Assembly (NCBI GenBank): GCA_036346395.1
Contig: CM070596.1
Location: 20,746,177 to 20,810,176 of the forward strand
Direction of reading: 5' to 3'
Source: Hsuehochloa calcarea
Taxonomy: Eukaryota > Streptophyta > Magnoliopsida > Poales > Poaceae
DNA length: 64,000 nt
Shown: one piece after another, positions 23,238 through 35,400 of the stretch
Numbering within the stretch: the stretch's first letter is position 1
How the letters are laid out: each line of letters starts with the position of its first letter
Made by a program: the position numbers and the translations under genes
The notes under the pieces: model-generated
What the model saw: the letters and a program-made list of their open reading frames with translations, nothing else
Told to the model about the DNA's origin: nothing
Databases searched by the model: none

Positions 23238-26200
23238 TGTAGCATCCTAATTTTTAGGATTTTTTGAAAAAATTTCAAAATAAAAATAACCTTTTGATTT
23301 TCCTTGAATTGTTAAAGCTTAACAGGAGATTTTAGGAAAAAAAATAAAAATAATTTAATATGAATTAATCAAACTTCAATTAATTCAAATTTGGTTTAAT
23401 TGGGTTTTCTGGTATTTAAAGTCAAAAAATTTATTTGAAGTCTTTTCTTCAATTTTCGGATTTCTTTCTTTTTCCTTTTTTTTTTCTCTCTCTTCCTTTC
23501 TTTTTCCTCCCGTGGCCTTTGCCTATGCTTGTTTCCTTCCCGATGCAGCCCATCCCCTCACACCCCTGTCTCCTCCTCCCACCTACCCTTGACTTTGCCG
23601 CCCTGTCCATGACCTAGCTTCCCCTTTCCCACGCTACCTCCATCCCTTGCCCATCTCCTGTCCCCCTCCCATGTTGCGCGTCGCTGTGCCCACGCCGACT
23701 CCCTGTGCTGCCTCCTCCCGCTCTGCTCCACGCCCCCTTGCTCTCTCTCCTACTTCCTTTTCCTTTCAGAGGACGCCCATGCCTCTGCTTCCCTGGCAGC
23801 CCCTGCCGCCTCCCTTTTCCCCCATGCCCTGCATCCCTTTTTCCCCCGCTCCCTAGCACTCCCTCCCCGTCCCTTCCTCCGCCTGCCTCGGTCTTCTCCC
23901 CCACCTGCCGCCTGCCATCTCCACATCGTCGCCCATGCCACCCGTGCGCGAGCTCGCATCACCACCACTGCAAAGTCACCGTCCCCGCCAGGAATCCCAC
24001 CACTCCATCTTGTCGTTCGGTCCTCCTCCTTCCTCTATAAATGGAGCACCAGGACCCCCTCGTTCCTCTCTTGCTTCCCTCTCTCTCGCCTCGTTTCGCC
24101 GTGCTTTGAGTTTCGCCGCCACAGGCTGGAGCTCGTGTCTCTGCCTCTAGCGCCTCCGTCGAAGCCCCTCCGCCGTCGTGGTCACCTTCGTTGGCTTTGC
24201 AAGGGCGCGTTCGTCCCCGTGCGCACCTCCTCGCCGCCGAAGCTCTAGCATCGCCGCAAGCTGGATCTCGTCACCGCTCTTCCTCTCGCCTCCGGTCACT
24301 CCGTCGAGCCTCGCCGCTGAAACAGTGCACCTTGGGTTTGCCTCACTCCCCCCTCCCCGTTGCTACCTTCACTGCTGCTCGCCGTGGCGCGTGGCACCGG
24401 CGAGCCATCGGGCCAAAAGAGCCCCGCTGGTAGACTTCGTCGCGCTGCCACTTCAGGTTGTGGTCGAAGTCTCCTTCCGACCGTTTGGTCGAAACCTACT
24501 TCCGACCATGTGGTCGAACCCTCCTTGATAACGTGTGGTTGAACCCTCCTTGCGACCATATGGTTGAACCCTCCTTCCGACCAGGTGATCCAAACCTCCT
24601 TCGTCGAACCTCCTTTTGACCTTGTGTTTTCAACTTCTGAGAGCCCGTTCTCTTTTGCCTGAGCTCTGATTCGAGTGATTCAAATTTCTAAATTTAGTAC
24701 CTTTCTTTTGATTCTAGTTTGGTAATTTTTGGATTTTATTTGAAATTGTTGTATTCATTTGGCCCTTTTCGCACGTGTAGATTTCGACTTTTCTGAATAA
24801 TTCCTGGAACCATCTGCCGGAACAACTCAAACCGTCAACAAATGCGAGTCTTAGAAAGGATCATATTGAACTCATTTTATAAAATTATATTGTTTTATAT
24901 CAGCATGTATTGCTATTTTTATATTAATTATTTTCGGGAATAGTTAAATACCTACTTGACAATATGACTCTTTGAATAATTGTGAATGACATACTGGCAT
25001 GTACCCTTGGACACCATAGGTTTGGTAATCTTAGTTGGACATTATTGTAATACCAATATGGGTGCGTATTATGCTTAGTCATGCTTTAGTTATGCGATGG
25101 TCTTTCGATCACATGTTCATAAATGATTAAACTTGACCTAATGATATATATGGAATTGGCACAATGCCACTATTGAGCAAGCGTGTTTGCGAAGTCACGA
25201 TTAATGTCAATTGAGGTGTGATGCCACTGTTATAAAATCTTGTGCTCTGGCAGGGGTTGTCGTTGGTTTGGGTGCACAAAATGATTTATACTCGAGCGAG
25301 TGATTGTGCAGTAAAGAGGGAGCGCAAGGCAGTGCGAGAGGCATATTTTTTGGTGCGCGAGGCACATGGGATGAGGTAGTCTCACCTGAGTAGTCACTAA
25401 GGACTTAACTTTGTGCGCTATTGATCTAGGCCTCACTGTACAACCATTAGTCCATTTATGGGGTGGACCTCGCCAACTAATTAGTAATATTTTTGATTCG
25501 GTTATGTTTTGGGTTGATGAGCGGCACAAGAGGGGGTCAGATCGAGGCGAATCCTTAGCGACCAGCACCGAGTCAAAACGGAGCTTTGTAAAAGCCTTGT
25601 GATAGTGTCTCCTTGAGTCACATGTCTAAGGAAACATATGTTTTTATCAAGATGATTATCTCTTATTGGTCAAGTTGTACAACCTCTTCAGAATGTTAAA
25701 TTTTTTTCGAATAGTCATGTCCTCGGTTATAGACAATGCCTCGTGATTTTACACGAGGGGTAGATTTTCATAAAAAAATTGGAACGATGGTTGGGAAGCG
25801 ATCTGGTTGTTGGTTGAGAAGTGAACAGGGTGTTCACTAGTTGTTTCAAAGAACTTATTTACTTATGTACTTAATCTTTGAAATTATGCTCTTCAATCTA
25901 TTTACTGTCAATATTGTTTTCTGAAAAAATAGCCATAAAACTACCATTGTCAAGCCTTGCATAAATATTATTTGCATACATTTATCTACGACTTGCTGAG
26001 TACTTTATGTACTTACAACTATACGTCATTTGTTGATCAGTCCCTACAGAACAGGATACTTTGAAGACTATGCGAATTACGATGCGTTCTCCACTCAATT
26101 GTATGTGGGCATATCGGATGGCCACCACGAGCTGTTTCATTCCACTGCAAGTTTACTCTTTTATCTTAAAACCTTGCGTGGCAACCTCTGTAAGACTTGA

Positions 26201-26335
26201 CTATAAGGTAATTTTGCTATTAAGTAATATTATTTTGTCTACTTCGTTAGCCACTTTGTTTTATGGATATGATAACATCGATATTGTAAACTGTTTGAAT
26301 TAGCTATTGATCATGGGACTAGTTCAAAATACACA
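23238..26335 (+). mobile_element. Gypsy-style LTR, right boundary uncertain
   Basis: The stretch begins TGTAGCATCCTAATTTTTAGG, the common start of Gypsy LTRs in grasses. It then has an AT-rich part, a GC-rich part (23500-24560) and a long AT-rich part. ACTTGCTGAG at 25991-26000 is shared in inverse orientation with 8207-8216 of the solo LTR. No internal coding domain follows, so it is a solo or truncated LTR. ATACACA at about 26335 is one possible end. I could not find a repeat of the five bases before the start (GTCTG) next to it, so the right boundary could lie anywhere between about 26.3 and 26.5 kb. The frames in the GC-rich part overlap on both strands and are not genes. Confidence 0.55.
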
Positions 26336-26489
26336 GAAGGCTCGGATCCAACGACTCGGGTCCCAATAGTCCAGCCTCTGGCCTTCCAAGCTGAGCCGAG
26401 GAGCTGGTCAGATGAATTATCTTGGAATGGGTTTTGCCTCTTGCCATCTTGGAGCTTTGCATAATGACGCAAACATATGCTATGTACTT

Positions 26490-27185
26490 TGGTCTCTGTA
26501 ACGAGGGTAATGGAATGATGGATGAAGATGCTATGTACCTTTGCAAGATCAATTCAACTCTGAGATCTTCTATTCTAGTCTTTGACTCAATTGACAATCC
26601 TGACATGGGAAGGCTAGATTAGGTGGGCTGTTTAGACAACTTATGTCTATAACCATAGTAACACTCTTCTGTCTGATGTGCAGAACAAAACTTTGCCCAA
26701 CACAAATGCTTCTTGGGCCCTGAATGTGAGAAGTGGCGTAGACGTTCTTACTAAATCTCCTGGTATAGGTTCCACCCATAATTCATGTTCAGGCCAACTT
26801 TCGAATCCTGATCTGCCATTCTTATGGGCTGGAACTTACTATAGACAATAATCTTTCAGGCGCAAGCGTTGTTCCAGTGAAAGAAATCTCAAATATGTAC
26901 ACATCGGTTTGCCCTCCATGTTATAGAAAAAATCTATTAAGGCGCTCATTTGGATGGGTCAGGATCGCTTACAAGACACTCATATATCTTACTGAAAAAC
27001 TATTTGCTGATGCAGTAGGGCAAAGGTTCTGTTACAAGACGCCCACGTATCCTCACATTATCTAACAATGCTGGAAGTTCAGATAGACCAGCTGCTACAC
27101 TGGACTGTATCCACAGAAAAGAAATCAATGTCCCGGCGAATGACAGTAATGGAGGACTACGTGTATGTAGCACTTGATCGCTCTT
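26490..27185. repeat. Tandem-duplicated unit, copy 2, right part, and dioxygenase 3' flank
   Basis: From 26490 to 26760 the sequence matches, with many changes, first 12950-13160 and then 22460-22530, in that order. The rest up to 27185 is the downstream flank of the minus-strand dioxygenase gene, where its poly(A) site should lie. I did not identify a single clear poly(A) signal. Confidence 0.45.
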
Positions 27186-30100
27186 TTAAAGGGTCACCGA
27201 TTTGTATGTATAATTTAATCGCTCTTTTAAATAGTCGCCACTCCTGATAGGTGGAAACCTGAAAAGGTATTAACTTTTAAAAAGCATGAGAAGTAACAAT
27301 AGACCAAACTAGTCAAATGTTAAGGTAAGAGAAGAGGACCTTGGTGGATAAGCCTCACTGCAACAACATTCCAAGCACTGGACCACTAAATCAGGGTTTG
27401 GATCAAGAAAGAAAGCCACCTGATATATTAGAAAACTTGTGTAAAACATATGTACAATTCCTCATTTTTAAATGGACCAGTAACATTAACCAAGCAATAT
27501 ACTGGCTGTAGTACTCCTAGATCACTAGCGGTGGTTTCGCCCATGAAAAAAAGGAGCTATCCTGGATTCTTAAATAGAGATGTAAACAGAACTCAATCGG
27601 TGTTGAAACCCCTAGAGTAGGAAATTCAGAATTCAGCAGTCAGTATACTCACAGAATATCGCTCTTTACCAACAGCGACAACACGATGCAGTGTAGATCT
27701 ACAAGTTACAGAAAAAGCACATAAGAATCAAAGCTAATACACATGGCTATATGTTCGTAGACATGACTTCGAACAGAAGTGCATAAAAGCATCATAAAAC
27801 AGAACTCCAAAAGAACCTTATCAATAAAATTTCAGTAACTGCACTGCCAAATTCTAACATGTTCGCCATGTTAGTCACATTACCTAGAAGGACATATTCA
27901 TGATATTGATAAGCCAAAACCAACTTATGGTTAAGAAATGCATTGTGTCCTTTATCATATTTAGTGACGAGAGTTGAAGAAAAATGTTCTCTACATGCAA
28001 GTAGTCGTAACTTTTACTATAATAGATAATGGCTTCCGCACAACTACATAATGGATCGACATGGATAACAAAAGATGATACCTGAAGACACAATTCGTCC
28101 ACCTTTCCAGCAAATCACCAATGTTAACAATAAGGGCACTGCAAGTACATCAAAATTGGTGAGATCATATCATACAGGAGAGGAATTATCCAATGAGTAT
28201 GAAAAATAGGGAACAAGTTAACAGAACAAAAGGAACAAGCAAAGATAAATAGAAGTAAAGCATTTAAAATGTCTACAATACACTCACTGTGACAACCAGA
28301 CTACTATATTTGAAATTGTTATTCATGAAAATCACGAAAGAAATATTTACCCATCAATGTGATGAACATCTTCCCAAAGCTGGGGATGCCTATCCTTCTC
28401 CCTGCATATCTGCACACTCACAATAGTGTAAATCCAGCATATGCATGCAAACACAATAAACTTAAAAATACATGCAAACACAACAAACTTAAAAATACAT
28501 GCAAACACAATGAGGTTACTATTCTATTTTTATAAAACAAGAGCACTATTTCATTGCTGAAAGTGAATATATTGTTTACATGAGTAATTAATAATTAGCC
28601 AAAAAAAAGATGGCATACCTGTAGGCCAGGGATGCCATCAGTTGCAAGGAGGGTCATCATTCCAAAATCTGAATGAGCTGATGCACCATAATTTCCATTA
28701 TCAGACTCATTTACTTCACCTGCATTGAACTGATAAAATATTATTTTCCATTTTTGTAAATCAAAGAAATAAGATGTGAGAAAATGATACAAAGTAGCTC
28801 AACTGGCTTCGCACATTTATTAGTGGACAGATTAGTAATGTTCCCCCAGCCCCCAAACACCCAAGCAACATCACACAGGAGGATGTAAAATTCTCCATTA
28901 TTTAAAATGACACATGCTGCATCCATTCATGTTCAAATAAAACAGAAATTTGTTGAGATTTCAAGGGAAAGAAACATGTGTTTCCGTTCTTAAATTTCTA
29001 TTATGGGGGCATGGCACATATACAAAAATAAGTGCAGAGGAGGCCATCCAAGCAACTATTGGCAATCATGAAATGGCAAGAAGATAGTAAAAGGCAATAT
29101 GAAGCATGTATCTAGGAGTCCATCACTCCATTGCACATTTAGAATAGAACTTTCATTCTTTCATATATAATAAAAGGAAATACAATGATGTACCTGGGTA
29201 GTGCAATAACCGAAGAAATGCTGACGGGCAGTTAAATGCACCACTGTTCTGAAAGAATTCAGCATCGAGGTCCAAACTCAAAGCAATTAGAGACATTATC
29301 CTTTTGCCAGTAGCCCTGGTAAGGAAGAATAAGCAGCAATATTGAAATAAACAGTTCTTTGAAAACAACATACAAATGCAGATTGTACTACAATTGTTTA
29401 ATGTTGTTTGCTGGGATAGTAAAACAAAGAAAACTTACAATGCACTTGCACGGTACAGCTTCATTGTCTCTTTCCAGGAAGGAAAGCATTCTGCAGATAA
29501 TTTAGCCAGATAAAAATAGAAATTATTTTTATTTTTTTGAAAAATAAAAGCCCCAAAATAACATTAGATCAAGTGAATGATGTCCATCAGATATAATGCA
29601 GGATGGCAATTGACAAATTGTATCAGTCCTGAAGAGATAACAAAGCAGACAGATACCTTCAGAAGGCCATTGATTCACATCGTTCTGCTTATCTCCCTCT
29701 CCCATAGGCCCAATGTAGAAACTCTCCTTGAGGTCTCCTCGTAGGTAATGACTATTCATAATTAGAGTTCTAAATTGTATAATTATTACAAACACAAGAA
29801 TGTCAAAGGTAAAATATTCAAAATATGGTCGCTGTTTCAAACAATAGGCAGTGATAATGTGAGGAATGGGTTATTCCACACTTGACCGCTCCCTTTGGAA
29901 CTATCCTTCTACAATTGGTACCGACTCGAGAGTTGCGCACAACCTAAATAAACAAAGTAATTTAAGCACGACGCGATCTACCAAAAGTACCTGAAGATCA
30001 CCTCACACATCTAGCTATCTTCAGGGCTCCAAAAACAAGCAGTGAAAGACCTATTGCTGCCGGAAACGAGCTAATTGAACTATAACAACGGTTGTTTCTA

Positions 30101-30731
30101 GTTCAGCAAGTTGATCAACTTTAAATGTCAGAACTCAGAACCAGTAGGTCATCCTAATTAACAAAATAATGTTTCGCGACAAGCAAACCCTCTGCTACCA
30201 TTTTCCCTTGTTGATAAATAATATTAATCTGACAACAACCTAAATTTAACAAGGTGGGCAGTGCAAAGCGCAAATTAAGGAGGAGTTGGCCTGATTAGCA
30301 TCCAATCAAACCTTGGAATTTGGATGAGGCGTCGAGCTTCTCAGAGTAGGGCGGAGTATAGCCTCTGTGGCTGCTGTTCCTCTGCAGCGCCATCTTCTCC
30401 TCCATCGGCAGCTCGAAGAATTTCTTGCTCTCCGGAAACACCCTCTCCAGCAGGGCGTCCTCGATCCCGTGGTTGGTCACGTAGAAGAAGCCGTACTCCA
30501 CGCATGCCTACCAGGCCAACATCACACGCGTTATGCTTGCTGCTTCCATCAAACAAAGATCTCGAAGAAATTCTGGGAAGGGGCGAGAAGAAAGAGGAGC
30601 AGATTCCAAACCTGCCGGATGGATTTGGCAGCGGCGTGGAGGTCGGAGGATGCGAGGTCCACCACGGGGAGGTCCAGAGTCCCGGCCATCTCTGCTGCTT
30701 CGTCCGCGTCTATTCTTCTGTCGGGTTGCAT
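27186..30731 (-). CDS. 2-oxoglutarate/Fe(II)-dependent dioxygenase, 11 exons
   Basis: Soluble non-haem iron oxygenase of the plant 2OGD superfamily, closest in my reading to the Arabidopsis DIN11/At3g50210 type. Its substrate cannot be told from sequence. Exons on the minus strand: 30731-30612, 30507-30312, 29737-29657, 29490-29439, 29315-29194, 28719-28619, 28409-28351, 28138-28082, 27698-27653, 27419-27340, 27258-27186. All introns are GT-AG. The joined frame is open for 328 codons, the usual length. The N-terminal domain has YGFFYVTNHG and FFELPMEEK. Iron ligands are His206 and Asp208 (AHSDFGMMTLL) and His267 (STLHRVV). Arg276 and Ser278 (ERYS) form the 2-oxoglutarate site. The C-terminal exon gives FPPIRSGDYLKERL, as in the family. 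A second Met at residue 15 (MAGTLDLPVVDL) matches the usual family start and may be the true one. No inactivating change is visible. Confidence 0.93.
28444..28510. repeat. 27-bp tandem repeat in dioxygenase intron 6
   Basis: CATGCAAACACAA followed by YAAACTTAAAAATA repeats with a period of exactly 27 bp (copies begin at 28444, 28471 and 28498, the last partial). It lies between exons 6 and 7 and is a candidate length polymorphism. Confidence 0.85.
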
Positions 30732-31837
30732 CTATGGGCTGGGCGTCATCTCCCTCGCCAAACTGTTCATCGTGCTCGCCAGGTTCACAGTTTCCTATCC
30801 CCTTCCCACACCTTACCCCCGAGCTAGGATTGGCCGTGCCCGCCGGGGCCAGCCCAAAGCGCGGCATTATTGGCCCAGCGCAGGTATGACATTATCTATA
30901 CTATTTATAGGTTGGATTAGCAAGGCACGAAAGATCAAATTGTGTTTAGGTTCATAATTTGGCATAACACGAACAGTATCGTACCGTGCCAGGCATACCA
31001 CAAACCCGACACGGCACGGTGGTCCGGCTACGGAGAGGGCGAGTAGGAGGAGGCCTAGGCGCCAGGAGGTCAGGGTAGCCTTGAACGAGCAAGGCCGGTC
31101 TGGGGAAGAAGGGACGGTGCGGGACAAGCGAGGTCGCACGGGAGGTAGGGGCGCTGGCGCTGGGCCGCACGGGGGGAGAAGAGGGGACATGTGGAAGCTG
31201 CGTGGAGGTGACTGCTGGCAGGGCGAGGCCAGTGCAGACATGACGAGGCCAGCGTGGGGTGGGCATGGACGCGTGGGAGGCAGGGGTGGCGATGCGACGT
31301 GAGCGCAGTGTCGCACACGCCATGCGCACGAGGGAGAAGAGGGGACGGGGGTGACGGGCCGGGCTGGCATGACACGATTACGGTCGTTGGGGCCATGTCG
31401 GCATAGTAGGCCGTGCCCGGCACAGCACGACACAGTGGGATTTCGCTTGTTGGGGCCCGTTTGGCACTATGGGCCATGCTCGACATGGTCCATCTGGCCC
31501 AATTAGCCCCGTAACGTTCGGATTTTTAAAAAATCTGATCGTTGTGTGACCGTTTGGAGCTTTTAAAATAGTAAAAGAATTCAAAAAAATTCTAAATTTT
31601 TTCTATAAATAGCCACCAAACTCCCCTCATTCAGCACCCATCTATTCCTCAATCTCTCTTTCGAATTCAATTGTGCAAATTTAGTTTCGTTGTGAGATAA
31701 TTTTGGAAAAATTCAATTTTCGGCAATAAGTCAGCAAAAGGGGCACAATATTTTTTTTTGCATATTTTTATTGTTATTATTTGTTATGCTAAGAGGAAAG
31801 AAGTAATAGTGTAAGTTTCAATTTTGCATTTTTCGTT
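30732..31837. other. Dioxygenase promoter flank and hAT non-coding 5' region
   Basis: The first 200 bases left of about 30950 should hold the dioxygenase promoter (minus strand); no clear TATA box was picked out. From about 30965 to 31500 the sequence becomes rich in CGGCACGG-, GGGCC- and CATGTCGG-like words, typical of non-coding ends of grass hAT elements. It leads into an AT-rich stretch with a possible CTATAAATAG TATA box at 31601-31610, upstream of the hAT coding remnant. The long overlapping frames here are compositional and were not kept. Confidence 0.4.
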
Positions 31838-33885
31838 ATGAAAAATTACGATAGCTTTGCTCTCAGTGATTACAGACTTTCACTAGAGAAAATTGCATCT
31901 ATGGAGAATATCGCTACCTCAAACCAACCAGAGTTGTTAATGGAAGGGCAAGGAGGAATTCCGACATCAGACCCTACGACAGCATCTTCATCGACGACAA
32001 GCGGAGCAAAGAGGTCGAGGTCGTGTACATCGGGAGTCTGGGAGAATTTGGATGGGACAGCAAGCCAAATGCACAAGGAAATCACGTACCATGTGTTGTT
32101 TGCAAAATTTATCGTCATAAATTGTTTGTAAAGTCTTCAGGTGAAATGTGGTATTTGTTTAGATAAGATACAAGATGTAAGGCTAAGCAAGGGTTGACGA
32201 CGATGAGGCAGACACAGCTGTAGTACAACTCCGACGGTATGGTACGTAGTTGGGACTACAATGCTGAGGTGGTCCGTCAATCTTTTTGTCATTTAATTGC
32301 TCATAAGGATTTAAGCTTTGAGGAGTCCACTGCTTTCGAAACTTACATTAGTACTACACATAATTCTAGATTTTTTTAATCATTTCTAGACAGACAATAA
32401 CTAGGGATCTAGTTAAATACTATAATGAACGTTGTTATAAATCAAAGGATATATTTAGTATGTACACATTTTTCGTGGCCTTGACCTCGTACATATGGAG
32501 TGGTCGGGATAGAGAGGATTATCTTATTGTAGTTACTTATTATGTTAATGATAACTAGGAAATAGAGAAAAGAATTATAGATTACAAATTAACTAATGTA
32601 GCACACATGAGTGAGAATATTGCGGAATGTATTATCAAAGTCTTGAAAGACTTTGGTCTTACAAACAAAATATTCTTAATTACTTTAGATAATGTCTCTT
32701 CAAACTCTAGGGCTATGGATATTCTTGATCCCGTGTTGAGTACACACGCTGGTTCCTTCTTGCTACATCAGCGATGTGCTTGTCATATTATTAACCTTAT
32801 AGTAAAATATGGTTTGACTTCATATATTAAAGCTTTCTACAATGCGATATCTTTTTTTAATAATTCTAACCAAAGAATACCAGCATATAAGAACTTATGC
32901 AGGGCAATGAGTATACATCTAAGAAAGTTTAGTTTGGGCATACCGGTAAGATGGAACTCTACTTACTTGATGCTTAAGAGTCTTTGACCATATAAAATCA
33001 TTTTTTCTATTTTTATTCAAACACATTATTTGAGCACTAACGATATTGTACTATTGACTAAGCTACATTGGTTTATTGCTGAGAAGATAATTCAGTTTTT
33101 ATAAAAAATTTATGAGGACACTGTTGCTTTGTGCGCTGTCTATTATCCAACATTTCCTCATATTGTGCATAGTATTTTGCAGATTGCTAGTCAATTGAAA
33201 ATGTATGAAAATATCATAGTTTTACGAGAGGCTATTTTTGCAATGAAAAGTAAATACCTTAAATATTGGAGAGAAGTCCATTTCCTATATTCATTTGCAT
33301 TTATTTTTGTTCATAGAGATAAAATTCAAGGATTTGCTAATGTTCTTGATCTTCTTAGTGATGCTACAGGACTGTACTATTCTAACTATTTTGCAGATGT
33401 TCATTATCGATTACATGAGATTTTTGGATTGTATGAAAATAAGTTTCAGTGAGCCCGCTCGCAACGACCTTCACTAGCACCCACCTTAATTAACAAGACA
33501 AATCCGTGGGGCAAAATCTGGGGTGCAAGCTCTTCCTCTAGGTCCAGATCTTGGTCTTGTTCTTCTACAATGGCACCTTCTCAACTAAGTCCAACCTCTC
33601 ACCCAAGGAGTGGAGAACTATCCGCCTATCTAGACAACGATACAGTGGATTTCGACGATGAAGGCTTCGAAATTTTGTAATGGTGGCATACCCATAAGTT
33701 AACATATCTCATCCTATCCATACTTGCATGTGATGTGTTAACTGTTTCTGTCTTGATGGTTTCCTCCGAGTCTGCTTTCAATATTTCTAGAAGAATATTG
33801 GAGAGAAGAATACGTATCATGAGTGAGATGTGGAGATATTTCTAACTGTGAAGGACTGAGAACAAGCTGATTTAAGCATACAACA
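31838..33885 (+). pseudogene. hAT transposase (RICESLEEPER-like), frameshifted
   Basis: Remnant of a hAT-superfamily transposase. The N-terminal part at 31838-32131 is Ser/Thr-rich and leads into a BED-finger-like region (WENLDGTASQMHKEITYHVL). The RNase-H-fold core is visible at 32607-32987, with ITLDNVSSNSRAMD, then HQRCACHIINLIV, then VRWNSTYLMLKSL. The hinge region is at 33129-33452, with MYENIIVLREAI and KYLKYWREVHFL. The C-terminal dimerisation region is at about 33620-33880, with LSAYLDNDTV, WWHTHKLTYLILSILACDVL and SSESAFNISRRILERR. Stop codons interrupt the frame between these blocks, for example near 32131, 32987 and 33680. The order is complete, so this is a full-length but dead gene. 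Confidence 0.88.
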
Positions 33886-33889
33886 CTGT

Positions 33890-35400
33890 AAAACACCAAC
33901 TAACAAATCTCATCTTGAACCTTGGATCAAGAATAGTAGCAACCATAACATTGTTTTTTTCAACCCAATACTTGTTGAACTTATCCAACATTACTTTACC
34001 CATACTCCTCAAATGTTGATCACTAGAAGTACTTGCAGCCCTCAATACAATCTTAACATTCACTATATGAGGGTATAAAATATTTATTTTGGGGTATAGA
34101 GATCCTCAAAATGCAGGAGTTACTTCTGCCAATGCCTTCAATATTGGCTGAATTTTGCTATATAAAACACATTGTTCACTCGAAGGAACCCACTTGTAAT
34201 TAGCATCTGAATCAACATAATACAATAATTCATCCTTATAAGGAATGCTAACATACAACATTTTATATGTTAAACTCCACCTTGTTGATACATCAAGACT
34301 CAACCCTTTTTCAACTTCCAAAGTAATAGATTTACAAACTTCTAAGAATTTGTACATGCGGGATGGAGACTTCTTCATGTACTTGACATATTCCCTAAGA
34401 TTGCTTATCAAAGATTCCAATGGTGCCATGCCATCATTCACTACCAAATTCATTATATGACAACATCAATGAAACTGAAAATATTTAGGAATGAACTATG
34501 CTGGTCCCCTAGCAATGAACTTGTCCATCAAATTCTTAGCGGCAACATCATTTGAGGTTGCATTATCAAGAGTGATAGTCATAATCTTATCTTCTATTTT
34601 CTATTCACTAATGCATTCAAACACTGCCTGAGCTATCACATTTCTTGTATGTGGAGGGTCCAACTCAACAAAGTTCAAGACACGACATTGCATAGCTCAA
34701 TTAGTATCTATGTAATGCGCAACCAAACTCATGTAGCAAAGGTTGATTTGATGTCTACAAATCACAATTAAAACTTATATTGTTGACACCTCTGAGACTC
34801 TTCTTAAGGAGTGATTTTTTTGATTCATAAACTTTTATGCATTCACTTCTTATAGTCTTCCTACCAATAAACTGATATGATGCATTCATATACCTTATCA
34901 ACTCATTAAACCAAATATTTTCTACTATCTTAAAGGATACTCATGGACAATTAAAGGATGCAATTATTTTACGGGTTTTCTCATGATCATATTCAGTAAG
35001 AGTAACTACAAGAGATGAACCTAGTATATCTGGATCATAATTGAGTGTATCTTGAGCTTTCTGTCTCCCCACTTTGTTCAAATAGGGTGTGCACTTCGGT
35101 ATATGCCTTAAGAGACTTGAAGTTGATCCCCCTAGCTTGTAAGAAAAGAGCTTGTAGCAAAACTTGCGCTTGGCCTTTGTCTCACTCTTCTCTTTCTCCT
35201 TCTTGGATGCAATGTTGACCACCTTAAAAAGCTCCAAACATTTGAACACTTTCCTCTGCTCCTTTTGGAAGGAGACACTGGAATACCTTTATGTCTTTTG
35301 GCTCTTCTCTTTGCCTTGGGAGATCCAGATACACCACCATCATTTGACACCTCATCTTCTTTCTCATCATGAATTGCAGAATCAATGGACACATGTCAAG
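33890..35400 (-). pseudogene. Second hAT transposase, C-terminally truncated, frameshifted
   Basis: This copy reads on the minus strand and converges on the plus-strand copy. From N to C it shows a BED-finger-like region (35249-34941: KRKFCYKLFSYKLGGSTSSL, LLRHIPKC). A broken core follows at about 34900-34460, with scattered words such as DNATSND-like sequence. At 34453-34106 comes MNLVVNDGMAPLESLISNLR, EYVKYMKKSPSRMYKF and DVSTRWSLTYKML. At 34063-33890 comes FNKYWVEKNNVMVATILDPRFK. The sequence stops after the DPRFKM motif, and the dimerisation domain that should follow is absent. The junction abuts the end of the plus-strand hAT remnant, so one element probably inserted into or recombined with the other. 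Confidence 0.82.

Noticed and set aside
23614..24560. Proline/serine-rich frames in a GC-rich block
   Set aside because: The block is the GC-rich middle of an LTR. Frames overlap on both strands and show no domain.
30508..31433. Long frames on both strands around the dioxygenase first exon and beyond
   Set aside because: They are explained by GC-rich exon 1, the promoter and hAT non-coding sequence. None has a domain and they disagree with the splicing of the dioxygenase gene.
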